Shown here piece after piece: positions 1 through 13,186 of a DNA stretch of 64,000 nucleotides; the first letter of the stretch is position 1, and each line of letters starts with the position of its first letter. Below the pieces are notes generated by a model. It ran no database searches and had not been told where the DNA came from. It worked only from the letters and a program-made list of their open reading frames with translations. A program made the position numbers and the translations under genes. Source of the DNA: Petrosia ficiformis (Eukaryota; Porifera; Demospongiae; Haplosclerida; Petrosiidae); assembly GCA_947044365.1 (NCBI GenBank), contig OX345637.1:15718916-15782915 (forward strand). The letters are read 5' to 3'.

Positions 1-335
1 TACTGTAGTTTTTAATAGTAAGTCTCTCTCTCAACCCAACCTAAAGAGAAATATTATAATAATAATTAAATAATAATATTACAGGATACATACCTCCTGG
101 TCTCCTTCGTATGATAAGTTTTCTTATCTCATCATACACAAAGATAAGAATAGAGAAACTTATGGGTGTACACCACCATTCTAATCTTAATCCATGCATA
201 CGTAATGCTGTATCTAACCATGGACAGTAAGCTAGGAATACAGCTAGAGCTGTCTCAAATATTAGACCAAATATAAGATAATAGTTCCTAATAAATAAAT
301 AAATACATGTATAGATAATATAATGACTATATGAA

Positions 336-765
336 TGATGAATGGTGGATGGATGAATAGATGGATGCATGGATGAATAGATGGATGGATGATACATGAT
401 GGACGGATAGATAAATGTATGATAAATGAATGACTGGATGTATGATGGGTGATGATGAATGGATGGTTCCTAATGATTAAAGAAATATACATTATAGAAT
501 GATAAATGAATGGTGAGGCTAAATTTAAGTACATGAATGAATGGATACAATATCCATAATCCATCCATTTATCCATCCATTCGTCCGTTCATCCATCTGT
601 CTCTTATTCATCCGTCCTCCATCCATTCATCCATTCATCCATCCATCCATCCATCCATCCATTCCTCCATCTGTCTTTTATCCATCCATCCTCCGACCAT
701 TCAATCCATTCATTCATTAATTCATCCATCCCTTCATCCATCCATTCATCTATCCATCCATGTAT
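336..765. repeat. (ATGG/ATCC)n tetranucleotide tract, copy A
   Basis: Imperfect 4-base repeat lying in the intron between the last two long ATPase exons. The orientation switches near 545, from ATGG-rich to ATCC-rich, so the two halves form a loose inverted repeat. Open frames here read as repeats of I-H-P-S and are repeat translations, not genes. The same tract is at 23430-23865 and 50780-51225. Confidence 0.9.
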
Positions 766-1185
766 ACAGAGATTACAGACAACTGGAAGTATATATAATT
801 ATGATTATGATTAATGAATAAATATTCATACTTGAATCCCTGTCTAAATAGAGAGTTCAGTCGTGTTTTACATATTATCAGATCAGCCCACTGTACTACA
901 ACAATACTGATAAAGAATCCAGTGTGACATGTAAACTCCAGTGTCTTACGATTATCATAATTCTGTATATATACACATGTATAATGAATGGATGGATGAT
1001 GGATGAATGGATCATTAAAATTAATGGATAAATGGAGGGTGCATGAATGGGCCAGTGAGCAGATAGATGATGGGATGAATGTACAGTACATACCAGCACA
1101 TGTATGTACATGTATCTATCTACATGTAAGCACATGTACAAATAGAAAGTATGTATATAATAAAACATAAGGAATAATTATTACA

Positions 1186-2290
1186 TTACATGTACATGTA
1201 TGTGAGGTACGTGATATATACATATAAATTATATACATGTATGTGAGGTGATATAATACATGTATACATGTATGTGAGGTGATATATACATATATACATG
1301 TATGTGAGGTGATATATACATGTATACATGTATGTGAGGTGATATATACATATATACATGTACATGTACATGTATGTGAGGTGATATACAATGTAATACA
1401 TGTATACATGTATGTGAAGTGATATATACATGTATGTGAGGTGATATATACATATATACATGTATGTGAGGTGATATATACATGTATATATGTATGTGAG
1501 GTGATATATACATATATACATGTATGTGAGGTGATATAAACATGTATACATGTATGTGAGGTGATATAATACATGTATACATGTATGTGAAGTACATGTA
1601 CATGTATACATGTATGTGAAGTGATATATACATATATACATGTATGTGAGGTGATATAATACATGTACATGTATATATGTATGTGAGGTGATATATACAT
1701 GTATATATGTATGTGAGGTGATATATACATGTATATATGTATGTGAGGTGATATATACATGTATATATGTATGTGAGGTGATATATACATGTACATGTAT
1801 ACATGTACATGTATACATGTATGTGAGGTGATATATACATATATACATGTATGTGAGGTGATATATACATGTATACATGTATGTGAGGTGATATATACAT
1901 GTATATACATGTATGTATGTGAGGTGATATATACATATATACATGTATGTGAGGTGATATAATACATGTATACATGTATATGAAGTGATATATACATGTA
2001 CATGTATACATGTATGTGAGGTAATATATACATATATACATGTACATGTACATGTATGTGAAGTGATATAATACATGTATACATGTATATGAAGTGATAT
2101 ATACATGTATACATGTATATGAAGTGATATATACATGTACATATATACATGTATGTGAAGTGATATATACATGTACATGTACACATGTACATGTGTATGT
2201 GAGGTGATATATACATATATACATGTACATGTATGTGAGGCGATATATACATATATACATATATGTGAGGTGATATATACATATACATGT
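1186..2290. repeat. Minisatellite, GTGAGGTGATATATACATGT-type, copy A
   Basis: Tandem units of about 28-30 bases alternate a GTGAGGTGATATATACATGT core with variable TACATGTAT spacers. The array lies in an ATPase intron. It is about 1.1 kb here, about 0.48 kb in copy B (24293-24775) and about 0.21 kb in copy C (51732-51945). Frames open across it encode only H-I-H-V-Y-M-type repeats. Confidence 0.92.
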
Positions 2291-3127
2291 ACATTGTATT
2301 ATGACGTATAAGAAAGTTAAATGAGGAATCTAACTAGGAATTAAACCCAGGACCTTCTGATATCTGACCAATCAGATTCATTGATGACAGAGGAGTGGAG
2401 GACTGTACTAATCCCAAATCTAGTTCAAATCAAGCTACTTCTAACTCTCTCAACATGTTATAATAACTCACCCATTCTTGTCCAAAGCTATCTGTTACAT
2501 AACCATTTTTATTATCCCAGTCTTTCCTCAGTCCCAGGAGTGTCCAAGGCAGAAACCCATTCTCACCCATTATCACAAAGTATGTAAAGAACCCAGCCAT
2601 TGCCTGTATGATACCAATCTGACCATATGTCATACTAATTAACCTGTTGTGATGAAATGATTCATTTAATTAATGTGATCAACACATGATTACTGATAAT
2701 ATCTCACTATTCATTCATTGTGTACACAAATCAATTTAGTAACTAAGAGACATATAGTCTCATCCCCAGCTGCACCACTATGTGATAAGCCACTAGTGAC
2801 TTTCTAGCAATATCTTGGTTGCGCTGACTCAGCATGTCATGTGATTATTTAGCACAGAATGTATATAAAATAGTGTGTTGCCAAGGTGAAATATCATAGA
2901 TGGTTGTTATCCTATTATCACATAGGCTCTTTTCTGAGTTGCACATACAAACCTTTCCAAACATTCATCCTGTGTCTCAGTAGTATAGATCTACTTTCAT
3001 AGCTAAACATTGCAACTTAATAAATAATGGTATGTAGCCATTAGTAAAATAACAGCTTATCTTTAATAATCACCAGAAATAAACATTCCTTTGACATTTT
3101 CACACACGTCACATGATATTTGTCAAT

Positions 3128-3296
3128 TACTGTATAGCCCTAAATTTTCAAATTTTGGCGATGTTCAACTATTTGTGATAACATTTTTATTTTCACCAAA
3201 AATGCCCACATGTGGTATGACCATTATTTTGCCGTCCATCAGTTTTCTCATTAAACACAAAATTTATAGCCTACAAAAATTTAGGGCTATACAGTA
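3128..3296. mobile_element. TA-flanked MITE, family 1, copy A intron
   Basis: The termini are inverted repeats, TACTGTATAGCCCTAAA on the left and its complement on the right, about 170 bases apart. No coding capacity is visible. Orthologous insertions are at 25599-25767 (unit B) and 52960-53125 (unit C), so it inserted before the duplication. TA-type ends suggest a mariner/Tc1-like mover, by inference. Confidence 0.75.
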
Positions 3297-3635
3297 TATG
3301 ATGATGATACAACATATTGGAATACAATTGTGTGAAGCACAACCAAGAAATTATTATAAAGTCACTGGACACTAGCTTCTAATGTAGTGGGTGTGGCTGA
3401 GATGAGACTAAGAAGCTTACTAATCACTCTTCATTAATAACACATTTCGATTACTGAATATCAAGTGTAATCATTCACTGATCAGTAATACCATTTCATA
3501 TTACCAGTTATACATACTCACCTACTGTTGACCAGTTTATCTCTTTTAGCATCTCGTGGTTTCCTCTCCATTATATTACTTTCGGCTTTCTCATATGCAA
3601 AAGAGATAGCAAGTACCTACCGGAAGATACATGAA

Positions 3636-3910
3636 TAGATAGATAGATACATGTACATAGATAGATATATAGACACATGTAGAATTGTAGATAGATACAT
3701 GTGTATAGATATATAAACAGATAAATAGATTCTGATAACTTGATTGATGATATATAGAATATAATAGACAGGGACATGTATAGCAATGCATTGAATGAAG
3801 AAATGGAGAGATAGATGGAATGGATGAATAGATAGATGAATGGATGGATGGATAGATGGGTGGACGGATGAATGGATGGATAGATAGATGGATCGGTGGA
3901 TGGATGGATA
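3636..3910. repeat. GATA/GGAT simple repeat, copy A intron
   Basis: Mixed 4-base repeats (ATAGATAG and GGATGGAT) lie in the intron between the M5-M6 exon and the following one. The matching tracts are at 26096-26440 and 53430-53780. No coding signal is seen. Confidence 0.85.
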
Positions 3911-3928
3911 AATCAATGAGATACCAAC

Positions 3929-4276
<348 letters not shown>

Positions 4277-5849
4277 TTAGTTAATAATACATCTTTGATT
4301 AACCTATATTAGCTCTTCTTAATGCAGGGGCATCATTCACTCCATCTCCAGTAACAGCAACCACCCAACCAGCTCTACGACAACCTTCAACAATACGAAG
4401 TTTTTGTGTTGGTGAAGTTCGTGCAAAGACTATTTCTGGATATCCACTTAATACCATATCAACTTCTTCATCACTCATTTCCTGAAATTAGGAATCAATG
4501 GAATGGGAATCAGTCTATAGAATAAGCATCAGTCTATATATGGATACAACACTTACCAGTAATTCAGTACCATGAACAACAATAGCACATGCTTTTCTGT
4601 TTAATAACAACAAGAGGAATAGTGATGACCATATAAGGAAATATTACCTTGGATCAACTTGTTCTAGTGTTATACCTTCAGCCTCAGCCACTTCATCAGG
4701 TGTATAATGACCTGGAACATACCCAATATATAAATAATAATAATATAATTAATATAACTGACCCTCTCTAATAATACCCACACTTCGAGCTATAGCTTTA
4801 GCAGTAATAGGATGATCACCAGTAACCATTATCACCTGTATATTAGACAAATGAGGATTTTACTAGTTAATGTATTATTGAGTGTACATTATGACATGAT
4901 CATGTGACTAGTATATGAAAATATGATTGGCTCGATGTTATATAATTATACATGTATCATAATTTCATATTGTAAGTAGTGTGGTTTTGTTCTACAAGAA
5001 CTTTTAAAACATAAGAAGAGTTGAATAATCAATATTTCCACCATGCCTATAGTAAACTGACCAATCAGATTGTTTGAAATAAGGTTGACAAATGTGTTGG
5101 TTAGTGATATTATGTATACTGTTGCCACATGCAAAGATTTGCTCAGTTACTGCATTTCACATGTATTTCATGGTAGATACACCTTGGTACAGTTTCTATT
5201 GATTTATCAAACCTTGTGCCTTTGGCCCTCAGTTTGATAAATCCTACATACCTCAGTATACAACCTATACTTATAACTGTGTGTTAATTGTGTTTATGAC
5301 ATGAGAAAGTCAGCCATGATTACTGAATGATGATACCACATAGTAATCATAGGGATATCTTGTTTTTGCTATGATCATAATATCATATTAATACCTTAAT
5401 TCCTGCTGTTCTACACTTACAAACAGCTTCAGGTACATTGGATTGAGGTGGATCAATCATTGACATTAGACCAACGAAACACAATCCTTCAACAGGAAAA
5501 TTAATCTATAAATAATATAATTAGTGAGTTTAATATCTCATGAATAATTCATTACTCACTTCATCTGTATCAAATTCATATCCTTTAGAAAATGTGTCCA
5601 ATGGAAGATTATAATGACAGAAACTAAATGATATATATATTAATATGTGTACATATAATAGTATAGTATGAGGTATAATTGAGATAAAGATCTTTATCTT
5701 AATATATTACATGTATAACCATTTATATATGTACATGTGATATGTAACTCCTCATGTTTAACTAACCCTAACACTCTTTCTCCAAGACCTCCTAGTTCAA
5801 GATATGCTTTATTAAATGACTCAGTGAATAATTCATTAATGAGGTGCTC

Positions 5850-5851
5850 CT

Positions 5852-5911
<60 letters not shown>
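5850..5911. repeat. (AAT)n microsatellite, copy A
   Basis: About twenty AAT units lie directly beside the splice acceptor of the exon at 5767-5849. They also occur in copy B (about 28121-28169). In copy C the tract carries a LINE fragment. Confidence 0.92.
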
Positions 5912-5912
<1 letters not shown>

Positions 5913-6682
5913 ACTTTATTATGTTAATGATAAAATATTAAACTAATATAATGAACTATTATATATACAAATAAACAATAATTATGTGATAGATATAATA
6001 ATCTTTTACATTGTATTAAGAGATTAAATATAACATGATAATGAGGGGAGAGGGACAATACAGTTCAGGATTACATGTATGAATGAAGTTAGTGTATGGC
6101 GTATCATTTATTAGCTCCATTCAAGTACACACATAGAAACATCACACATGTACAATAAAGGAAGTGTTTTAATACAGGATAGGTGATGAGTTTCAAGCAA
6201 TCTGATTGGGTTGAATTCAGAAAGATATAATAAATAATTATATTACATTACCTCTCCATTCATCATGTAAGTTGAACAACGACTTAAAATTCTTTCTGGA
6301 GCTCCTGTTAGTAATACAAAGATATAATTATTATATCAATGATCTAGCTCTCTTAAATACAGTTCATTATAATATACATATTTACTAGAGAACATTATAA
6401 TGATTACATGCAAGTTATAACATAATATTACACATAATGTGTATCACAACTCTTACATTCATTATAATTATTATGTAACTTATTAGTAAAGGATATCATA
6501 TCCTCAGACATGTAGTCTTTAGATGATATATTCTACAAATTAATAATCCACTCATTGTGGTATAATACTCAATTATTTTATGATCATGATACAGCAATAT
6601 TTAGATGGTACAATTATCACATGGTATCTTAATAATATTTTATCTGATGATCAAAATATTACCAATCCCTTCCTACATGATG

Positions 6683-7134
6683 TACCGTATGCCGGGAAAT
6701 ATTTGTGGTGGAATATTTTCATGGAAGGCCTATTTTGGAGTATTCACGAATTTAAACTTTCACAAATTACCACAATTTTAGTAGCCCACGTGTACAGTTT
6801 GTTTACTCAACATGTGAACTATTGACTTGCATGCGAGAGGCTAGAAATGATGCTGATCCCTATTCTGTAGCAATGATCAATTCCTCAGTGACTGTTGTTG
6901 GGTCATGAATCAATGGCAGAAGAAGGGACATTTGAAGATAGTGCTCCGTGTGGGCTTGGAACAGCAGAATCTCACTTAAAGTAATGATACAATGATGCCA
7001 TAATCAATTCATGAATCCACACGGCAATTACTTGTACCACGCCCAAATCTTTACGATTTTTATTTTCGCCAGTAGTGTACTATTCACGAAATTCCCGAAA
7101 ATATTCCACTGCGAACATTTCCCAGCATACGATA
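6683..7134. mobile_element. Inverted-repeat element, family 2, copy A
   Basis: The left end reads TACCGTATGCCGGGAAAT and the right end is its near complement (TATCGTATGCTGGGAAAT). Further inverted homology extends inward through GTGGAATATTTTC. It is about 450 bases long with no plausible transposase. Orthologous copies are at 28947-29427 and 58145-58605, each in the same ATPase intron. Confidence 0.72.
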
Positions 7135-7440
7135 TATACATTATATATATTTCCCCTCATATCATATCATGATGTTCCTTTTAGTTACCTTTCATAACAA
7201 GTAGGAATCCACTTCCGTCAGGTTTATCATGAATAGATAACTATAATAATAATATATTAATTAGTTATATGAATATTAATGAGGTTTATACCTGATATTT
7301 ATTAGTTGAGTTAAATGGTATCTCTGATACTTTACTATACTCCATTCTCAATTCTTCCACATTACCTACCTCTAATTCATAACACTTGAGTAATGCTGAT
7401 TCACTAGCATCACCACAACACTCTCTATGTGTGTGTACAT

Positions 7441-7442
7441 TA

Positions 7443-7473
<31 letters not shown>

Positions 7474-7510
7474 GTATGTGTGTGTGTGTGTGTATGTGTG
7501 TGTGTGTGCA
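7441..7510. repeat. (TG)n microsatellite, copy A
   Basis: Dinucleotide tract just outside the acceptor of the exon at 7292-7424. Homologous tracts of different length are at 29733-29767 and 58914-58972. The Cys-Val open frames here are translations of the repeat. Confidence 0.92.
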
Positions 7511-8947
7511 GAGTGTAAGACTCACTTACATGTACATGTATATATAATATACATGTACACATGTACGTACACACATGTACAGTATAGTGTGAAGGACCAA
7601 AGCCACAGACACACACACTTACTTGTCTAGTATATTCATGTATTCCTGACCATCTTTGAAATAAGCCCTGTTACACAAACCAGTAATCCTAGCTAACATA
7701 TTCCATGTTGGACTAGGATCCTAGTATTAAATAATGATAATTTAATAATGATAATGATGTTACATACTCTCTTTGTCTTCATAGGATCACAAGGGTCTTC
7801 ATCGGTATTAGCACCATGTATTGATCCATCAAACCACATGTGAGCTAATAAAAGAATGAAGGGATTTAGATACAAGTCTAGTATGTATGTATATGTACAT
7901 GTGTACACGTACATGTACATGTACATGTACAACTGTTAATTGAGTGCAAATCTTCACTAGAGCCTGTACTGATGTTTCATATGTACATGTACATGTTTAT
8001 GAAATTGTACATCACTCTATATTTATTATATTATCTCATCAACATGCTGCCCCTCTCCTCCACTCAGTAATCATGACTTTTAAATATCATTATAACATAC
8101 ATTAATCACATTTGAGTATTCCATCAAGATTTGATACTACATTTAGTTGATCATGTGTAGTTCCAGCAACCATACAATATAATATTGTGATGATAACTCA
8201 CAACTATTGCTCCACAATGTACATGTACATGTATATAATATACAAATAGTATAGCTGGGTTTTTTTTTTTGCAGACATTCACGGTAAGAGAAAACTGTTT
8301 CATTAGCAATGTATTTCACATTTTAAAATTTTGTACCATGATTCATGCTTACAATCACAGTCAATTGAAGAACTCATAAATACATTTCCATGGAGTGTTA
8401 TTTGTGCATTCTTCAATCAACCACTGTACCACAAAATTAAACAAAAATAAATTCCTTGTGAAAAATACTCACTATACGATATCTCTAGTACTAACACATG
8501 TATCGTACATGTATGTCTATTTTATGTCATGATAATATAAACAACATCATGACATAGTAGACATACATTAGCTAAACTAATACTAGCATTTCTTTGGAAA
8601 TGAATCTTTCTTGATATGTGTGTTCAGATTATCGTATAGGATTTATTTGAAGAGAAAGGAAATTGTCAGGTTTCTGTTAGCATTAATAATTTGTAATAGA
8701 CAATATTAACACATAATCATACAACAATTAGTGAGGGTATGGTGCCATGTTCCTCTAGAAATATTAGTTATATAAGCTCCAAAAGTCAAGTGAGTAGAAA
8801 CTCAAGCCTAAGAGGGTTACTAGTGCCATTCATCACCTTTGTATAAACCCTGGTCATTCATACAATATGAGAATAAGAATCTTCTTTACATGATCTACAC
8901 AAAACTATTTTTTTAATGTAATTAAAAATTCTATATCATTGCTGAAA

Positions 8948-9148
8948 TACTGTATAGCCCTAAATGTTTTTACATTTTGACGATATTCAACTGTTTTGCG
9001 ATAATATTTTAGCGTTCACCCAAATGATCATACATGTATGTGACAGCATACCTGACCATTATTTTCATAAATAAAATTTTTGTGGTCCATCAATTTTTGC
9101 GAAAAAAAGCGAAATTTATAGCCCAAGAACATTTAGGGCTATACCATA
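8948..9148. mobile_element. TA-flanked MITE, family 1 variant, copy A
   Basis: It has the same TACTGTATAGCCC-type left end as the element at 3128, with a decayed right end (GGGCTATACCATA). The interior differs from the 3128 group. Sister copies are at about 31108-31306 and 60420-60615. Confidence 0.65.
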
Positions 9149-9255
9149 ATCTCAATAACAATTTTAATTTATATTCTAGAGGATGTACATGTATATAGTA
9201 TATTGTAACAGCACTAGGTAATACATATTATAATATTAATTACTAATTAACATAC

Positions 9256-9374
9256 CAACAGTCATTCTTCTCTGAGTTAGAGTACCAGTTTTATCAGAAC
9301 ATATTACTGAAGCACTTCCAAGAGTTTCTACAGCTTCCAAGTTACGAACAAGACCTTCATTCTCTGAGCAGGAA
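9256..9374 (-). pseudogene. ATP1A: Copy A phosphorylation-site exon, internally deleted
   Basis: The exon encodes NLEAVETLG and the aspartyl-phosphate motif [10 protein letters not shown]. Compared with copy B (31414-31555) it lacks about ten bases between the codons for MK and LVRN, which breaks the frame. Its 5' end, including the normal splice acceptor, is also deleted. TQNRMTV of copy B reads TQRRMTV here. The right boundary is approximate because the original acceptor no longer exists. Confidence 0.85.
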
Positions 9375-10631
9375 AGAGAATGAAAAGTAAATGTATTGCA
9401 TGTACAAATACATAATGAGAATAGAAGGATCATAAGTGGCTACAGGTTGAGGGTTTCATCAATAGGTTTTCATTGTTGTATGACATATAAATGAATAAAT
9501 ATATATTTTGTACAGACATTGTTTATGCATGGCTAGACCTGTAGCCATTGGTATAGTGGATATAGAGAGGAATTAGGATAATGAGAAAGGACACGGACAC
9601 ACACACACACCAGCATGAGGAAGAAAATTTGAGGAAAGAAATAACAAGAGAAGAAAAGGGATAGAATAAACATTGAGCAAGAAAAGCAAGGGAGATACCA
9701 GAGAAATGAGTTTATGAGAAGAAAATCACCAAATATCAGAAAACAGAAGATAGATATGTATTTAAGGCGCTCTGAGTGCTAGGCTGTTTCTAGGAGTCTT
9801 CATGAAGACAATTCTGATGTTAATACAACAATTAATCCTCTTTGTTTGTTGTATTTCATGTATTTTACAAATTATCTATGCAAGTAAGCTTATGTTAACT
9901 CTCTAAGCTAATTATACATATTTCATGTGAAAGGAAAATTTTGAGATCTTGTGAGGTGTACCATGACTTGATGGGATTTCACAAGACTTGTGAAATCCAA
10001 TCATTGGTCATGTATGCAAGATATACACATGGTCACACATAATTGGCATTATTTTTATGGCCCATAGGGCCATCCCTATGATTGCTTTCCCACGGGTTCG
10101 ATGTATGTTTATATATATATATATATATATATATGTTTGTGTCACCTACGCGAGTATGCGTTGTATACGTAGTTAAGGAAGTTACATCATTCCCGGGGGC
10201 TCGGTCAATTAATTGGCGTGGCGCGTAAAAGAACGCGCGATCAAGCTCTACACACCAGCAGAAAGAAAACTGTGTAGCTTACGTAGAAACTGGAACTAAT
10301 AGCTAGCTATTCTGCCTGAAATATATTCCTAAAGTTCTACTAGGTCCTTTGAAAGGTCAGAAGAGTAGATAATCAAAATAATAACTATAATAAGCTGTTG
10401 TCTTTCATGCTTGATAAAGTCAGCCATGATTACTGAATTCTGGACACCACAAAGCAGTCATAAGGATACTTTTATCTTCACTTAAATTTGTAAAGCAATC
10501 ATAGGGATGTTTTTTTCTCTATATACACTTGTTTTAAGTACTCATATTGTAATATTATAATATCATGCTGTGTTAGACATTTTGACCACTCTCCTCATGT
10601 TCCCTAGTATACATACAATACACAAGCTTAC
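9375..10631. other. Junction region between ATPase and TMEM147 fragments, unit A
   Basis: No gene is supported apart from the signal-peptide-like exon. A (TA)n run sits at about 10111-10134. The flanks (about 9740-9960 and from 10543) match unit B, but the middle does not, which points to independent insertions or deletions. This region should hold the missing N-terminal ATPase exons and C-terminal TMEM147 exons; none were recognised. Confidence 0.6.
9802..9883 (+). other. Possible first exon encoding a signal peptide (unit A)
   Basis: An ATG opens a 27-residue stretch with a short basic start and a long hydrophobic core (LILFVCCISCILQIIYA), then AA|GTAAGC, a good splice donor. A TATTTAAG box lies about 45 bases upstream. 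Unit B has the same 82-base structure at 33653-33734, with mostly conservative changes. No downstream exon was found, so this may be a relic or chance. Confidence 0.3.
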
Positions 10632-10740
10632 TAAATTAATGTTTGCATCAAAACTCGATTGAATATATTTCCCGTCAAATTCAGTAGATCTTGCACCAAA
10701 CCACAATGGTAGGAGTCGAGTTGATATCAATTCAGCTAAA

Positions 10741-11045
10741 CCCCAACCTATAGTAATATATATACTATACAGTAAACCCCAACCTATAGTAATATATATA
10801 CTATACAGTAAACCCTAACCTATAGTAACATATATACTATACAGTAAACCCTAACCTATAGTAATATATATACTATACAGTAAACCCCAACCTATAGTAA
10901 TATATATACTATACAGTAAACCCTAACCTATAGTAACATATATACTATACAGTGAACCCCAACCTATAGTAATATATATACTATACAGTAAACCCCAACC
11001 TATAGTAATATATATACTATACAGTAACCCCTAACCTGTAAAGTA
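10741..11045. repeat. 36-bp tandem repeat containing a splice acceptor, unit A
   Basis: About eight units of AACCCCAACCTATAG followed by a TA-rich spacer start exactly at the 5' edge of TMEM147 exon 5 on the minus strand. Each unit contains the complement of CTATAG|GTTGGGG, that is, the exon 5 acceptor plus the first exon bases. Unit B has about four units at 34901-35060. Confidence 0.88.
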
Positions 11046-12573
11046 ATAGTAAACCCTAACCTAGAGAGAACTAATTTATATACAAGTAGAAATTAGTGAA
11101 TTGTCACTTACTAAAAGTAATATCTACAAACCAGATATAGTGTATATACACTGATCATAAACAAGAGGAAAGGTCATTCACTAATCACATTATTAATATG
11201 ATTATTAACATACCTACACTTGTAACAAGAACCTTCATTTCACCTTTACCAAGTAATCTTGTCAAGACAAGATATAAACCAAGAAAATTAATAATATCTA
11301 CCATACACTTTACTGATTCCTATTAATAATATTAATAATATAATTATATTGAGGGGAAATCCCTACTACTTACTGTTAATGGATCTATACCATCCTCTAA
11401 TTCATTAACTGGAAAGAAGGTTGCTAATAGCAACATCTAAAATGATGGATTAGTAACAAATATTACATGAGAACATTCTGTTTAAACACATAATATGATA
11501 AAAATAATAATTATTATTATAAAATTATTTGATACTACAGAACATTGTGTTTATGACGTATTTTTATAATTATACATAGCAGAAATATAGTTACAATGAT
11601 GATTATAATTATTTGTATTATATTATAGACTGTCCAGAAATGCAATATAAAAATAGTCAATTTTTAGTTACATGTACTACAGAGTCAATACTAGCTGAGA
11701 GTCACCAAATTTAGTCTCCTTTCATAGTCTCTTGTTTATATGTAGAAGCACTACCTCAGAAAATATTCATAACTTTAGTTTGGAATGATCAATAATATTT
11801 TCATATAACTATCATTCCTACACTTTTTGTGTATATCAAATTTCAATCCATTGCTTCATTATAGTACTAGGGTTTCATTTAGGGTAAGTATTTGCGCTCC
11901 CCTCAATGAAACCCTAAGTACAATCATGTATTAACCTTATGACATTACATATAAACACATTACATCATAATTTGAAGTCATCATGAATCTGAACAAATCA
12001 TCCTTATGTTCATTCCCAGAGATCTTATTGTATAATGAACATTGAATGACTACATGGATTAGAATTTAACATTAGAAGTAGAGAGCTTTTTTAAAATAAT
12101 AAACTGGATTATGATGTACAAATAATGAAGTAAGATGAGATGTATCATAACACCTCATGAATATATAATTTTCACTGAATACTGGATACCAGCCCCACTA
12201 TAATCTTATTCAATCACATTCCCCAGTGACTATATATGTATATCAGTACAAAATAATGGAGGATAGGATCATTGTCAACTTACAAAATGTCTATTCCCAA
12301 AAGGTCAATGTTACAAAATGTCAACTATTATAATCATGACCATGTACATGTCATGACGTCAGTGGGTGTGGTTTAGGTTCTCTGTCTAGTATGTAAGTCT
12401 CTCTACAATTATATATAATCAATATTCCATTGTACCTTGATAATCTGAGTCATGAAATATGCACCACCAGCTTTAATACATCTCCAGAATGTCTAACCTG
12501 TAAGTGAATCACGTGATAACACATGCGTACTTCCATACATCCTTTCATAATTCATAATTACAAAACTTATTAA

Positions 12574-13186
12574 GGTTGTAGTCTTTTCCGTGGGCGGATG
12601 CTACTCCAATCAGTTTCTAGTCTTGCAAGCTTCTTGCTGCATACAATCTGGTTCCATTCTGTATTTTTTGGAAGCCACACCCACCAGAAGGTATAATTAT
12701 TGGGCCTAAATGTTTTGACTGATAGTTTATTTTCAGAAACAAACCTAAACACGCCCCACGGCTGGTGGAGGTGGCGGTGGGTGGGAAACAATGGCGGGTA
12801 ACTGTAGTTGGTGTCTGAGAAAGATCGGAGTTTGATAGTGCCTAGAAAGGTAGATTTTATGGTTTCAGTGAAAAGCTACAGAATTCAGCTTTCTTCAGCC
12901 TCTTGTAACTATAAAAGTAAAATGAATTTCCAGAAAACGGCTCTATTTGTTTTCTCTAAATGCATTGTACTTGGTGCATGCCATGATTGGTGGGCGTGGC
13001 TTTCTCCGTTTTGTACTTATTGCGATTACAAAAATGGACATTTTATATATGTTTTATCACTTCCAGGACCCTATAAAGGTGATTAGAAGATATGAAGGTT
13101 GCCATTACACCAGGTTAGAGTCATATTATATAATATTCTATTTTGAAACTGATTGGAGTCGCATCTGCCCACTCCCTAGTACCACC
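12574..13186. mobile_element. piggyBac-like MITE flanked by TTAA, unit A
   Basis: A 613-base element lies between TTAA at 12570-12573 and TTAA at 13187-13190. Its imperfect inverted ends share a GTGGGCGGATGC-type segment and ACTCCAATCAGTTTC. Unit B has the empty site (a single TTAA before GAGAGTAAC near 36470). A TTAA duplication is typical of piggyBac. The interior open frames lack a DDE transposase, so it is non-autonomous. Confidence 0.85.

Noticed and set aside
336..1090. Open frames on both strands with Ile-His-Pro-Ser repeats
   Set aside because: They are translations of the ATGG/ATCC tetranucleotide tract, present in several frames at once and confined to ATPase introns. The same applies to 23360-23930, 26058-26453, 50705-51690, 53421-53798 and 61729-61986.
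1116..2294. Long minus-strand open frame (392 residues) of Tyr/His/Ile/Met repeats
   Set aside because: It is a translation of a minisatellite whose unit lacks stops in three frames; overlapping frames give similar strings. No start context or non-repeat domain is present.
6580..6825. Open frames of about 80-120 residues at 6580, 28838 and 58024
   Set aside because: They overlap the left end of the family 2 inverted-repeat element and vary in length among copies. There is no domain.
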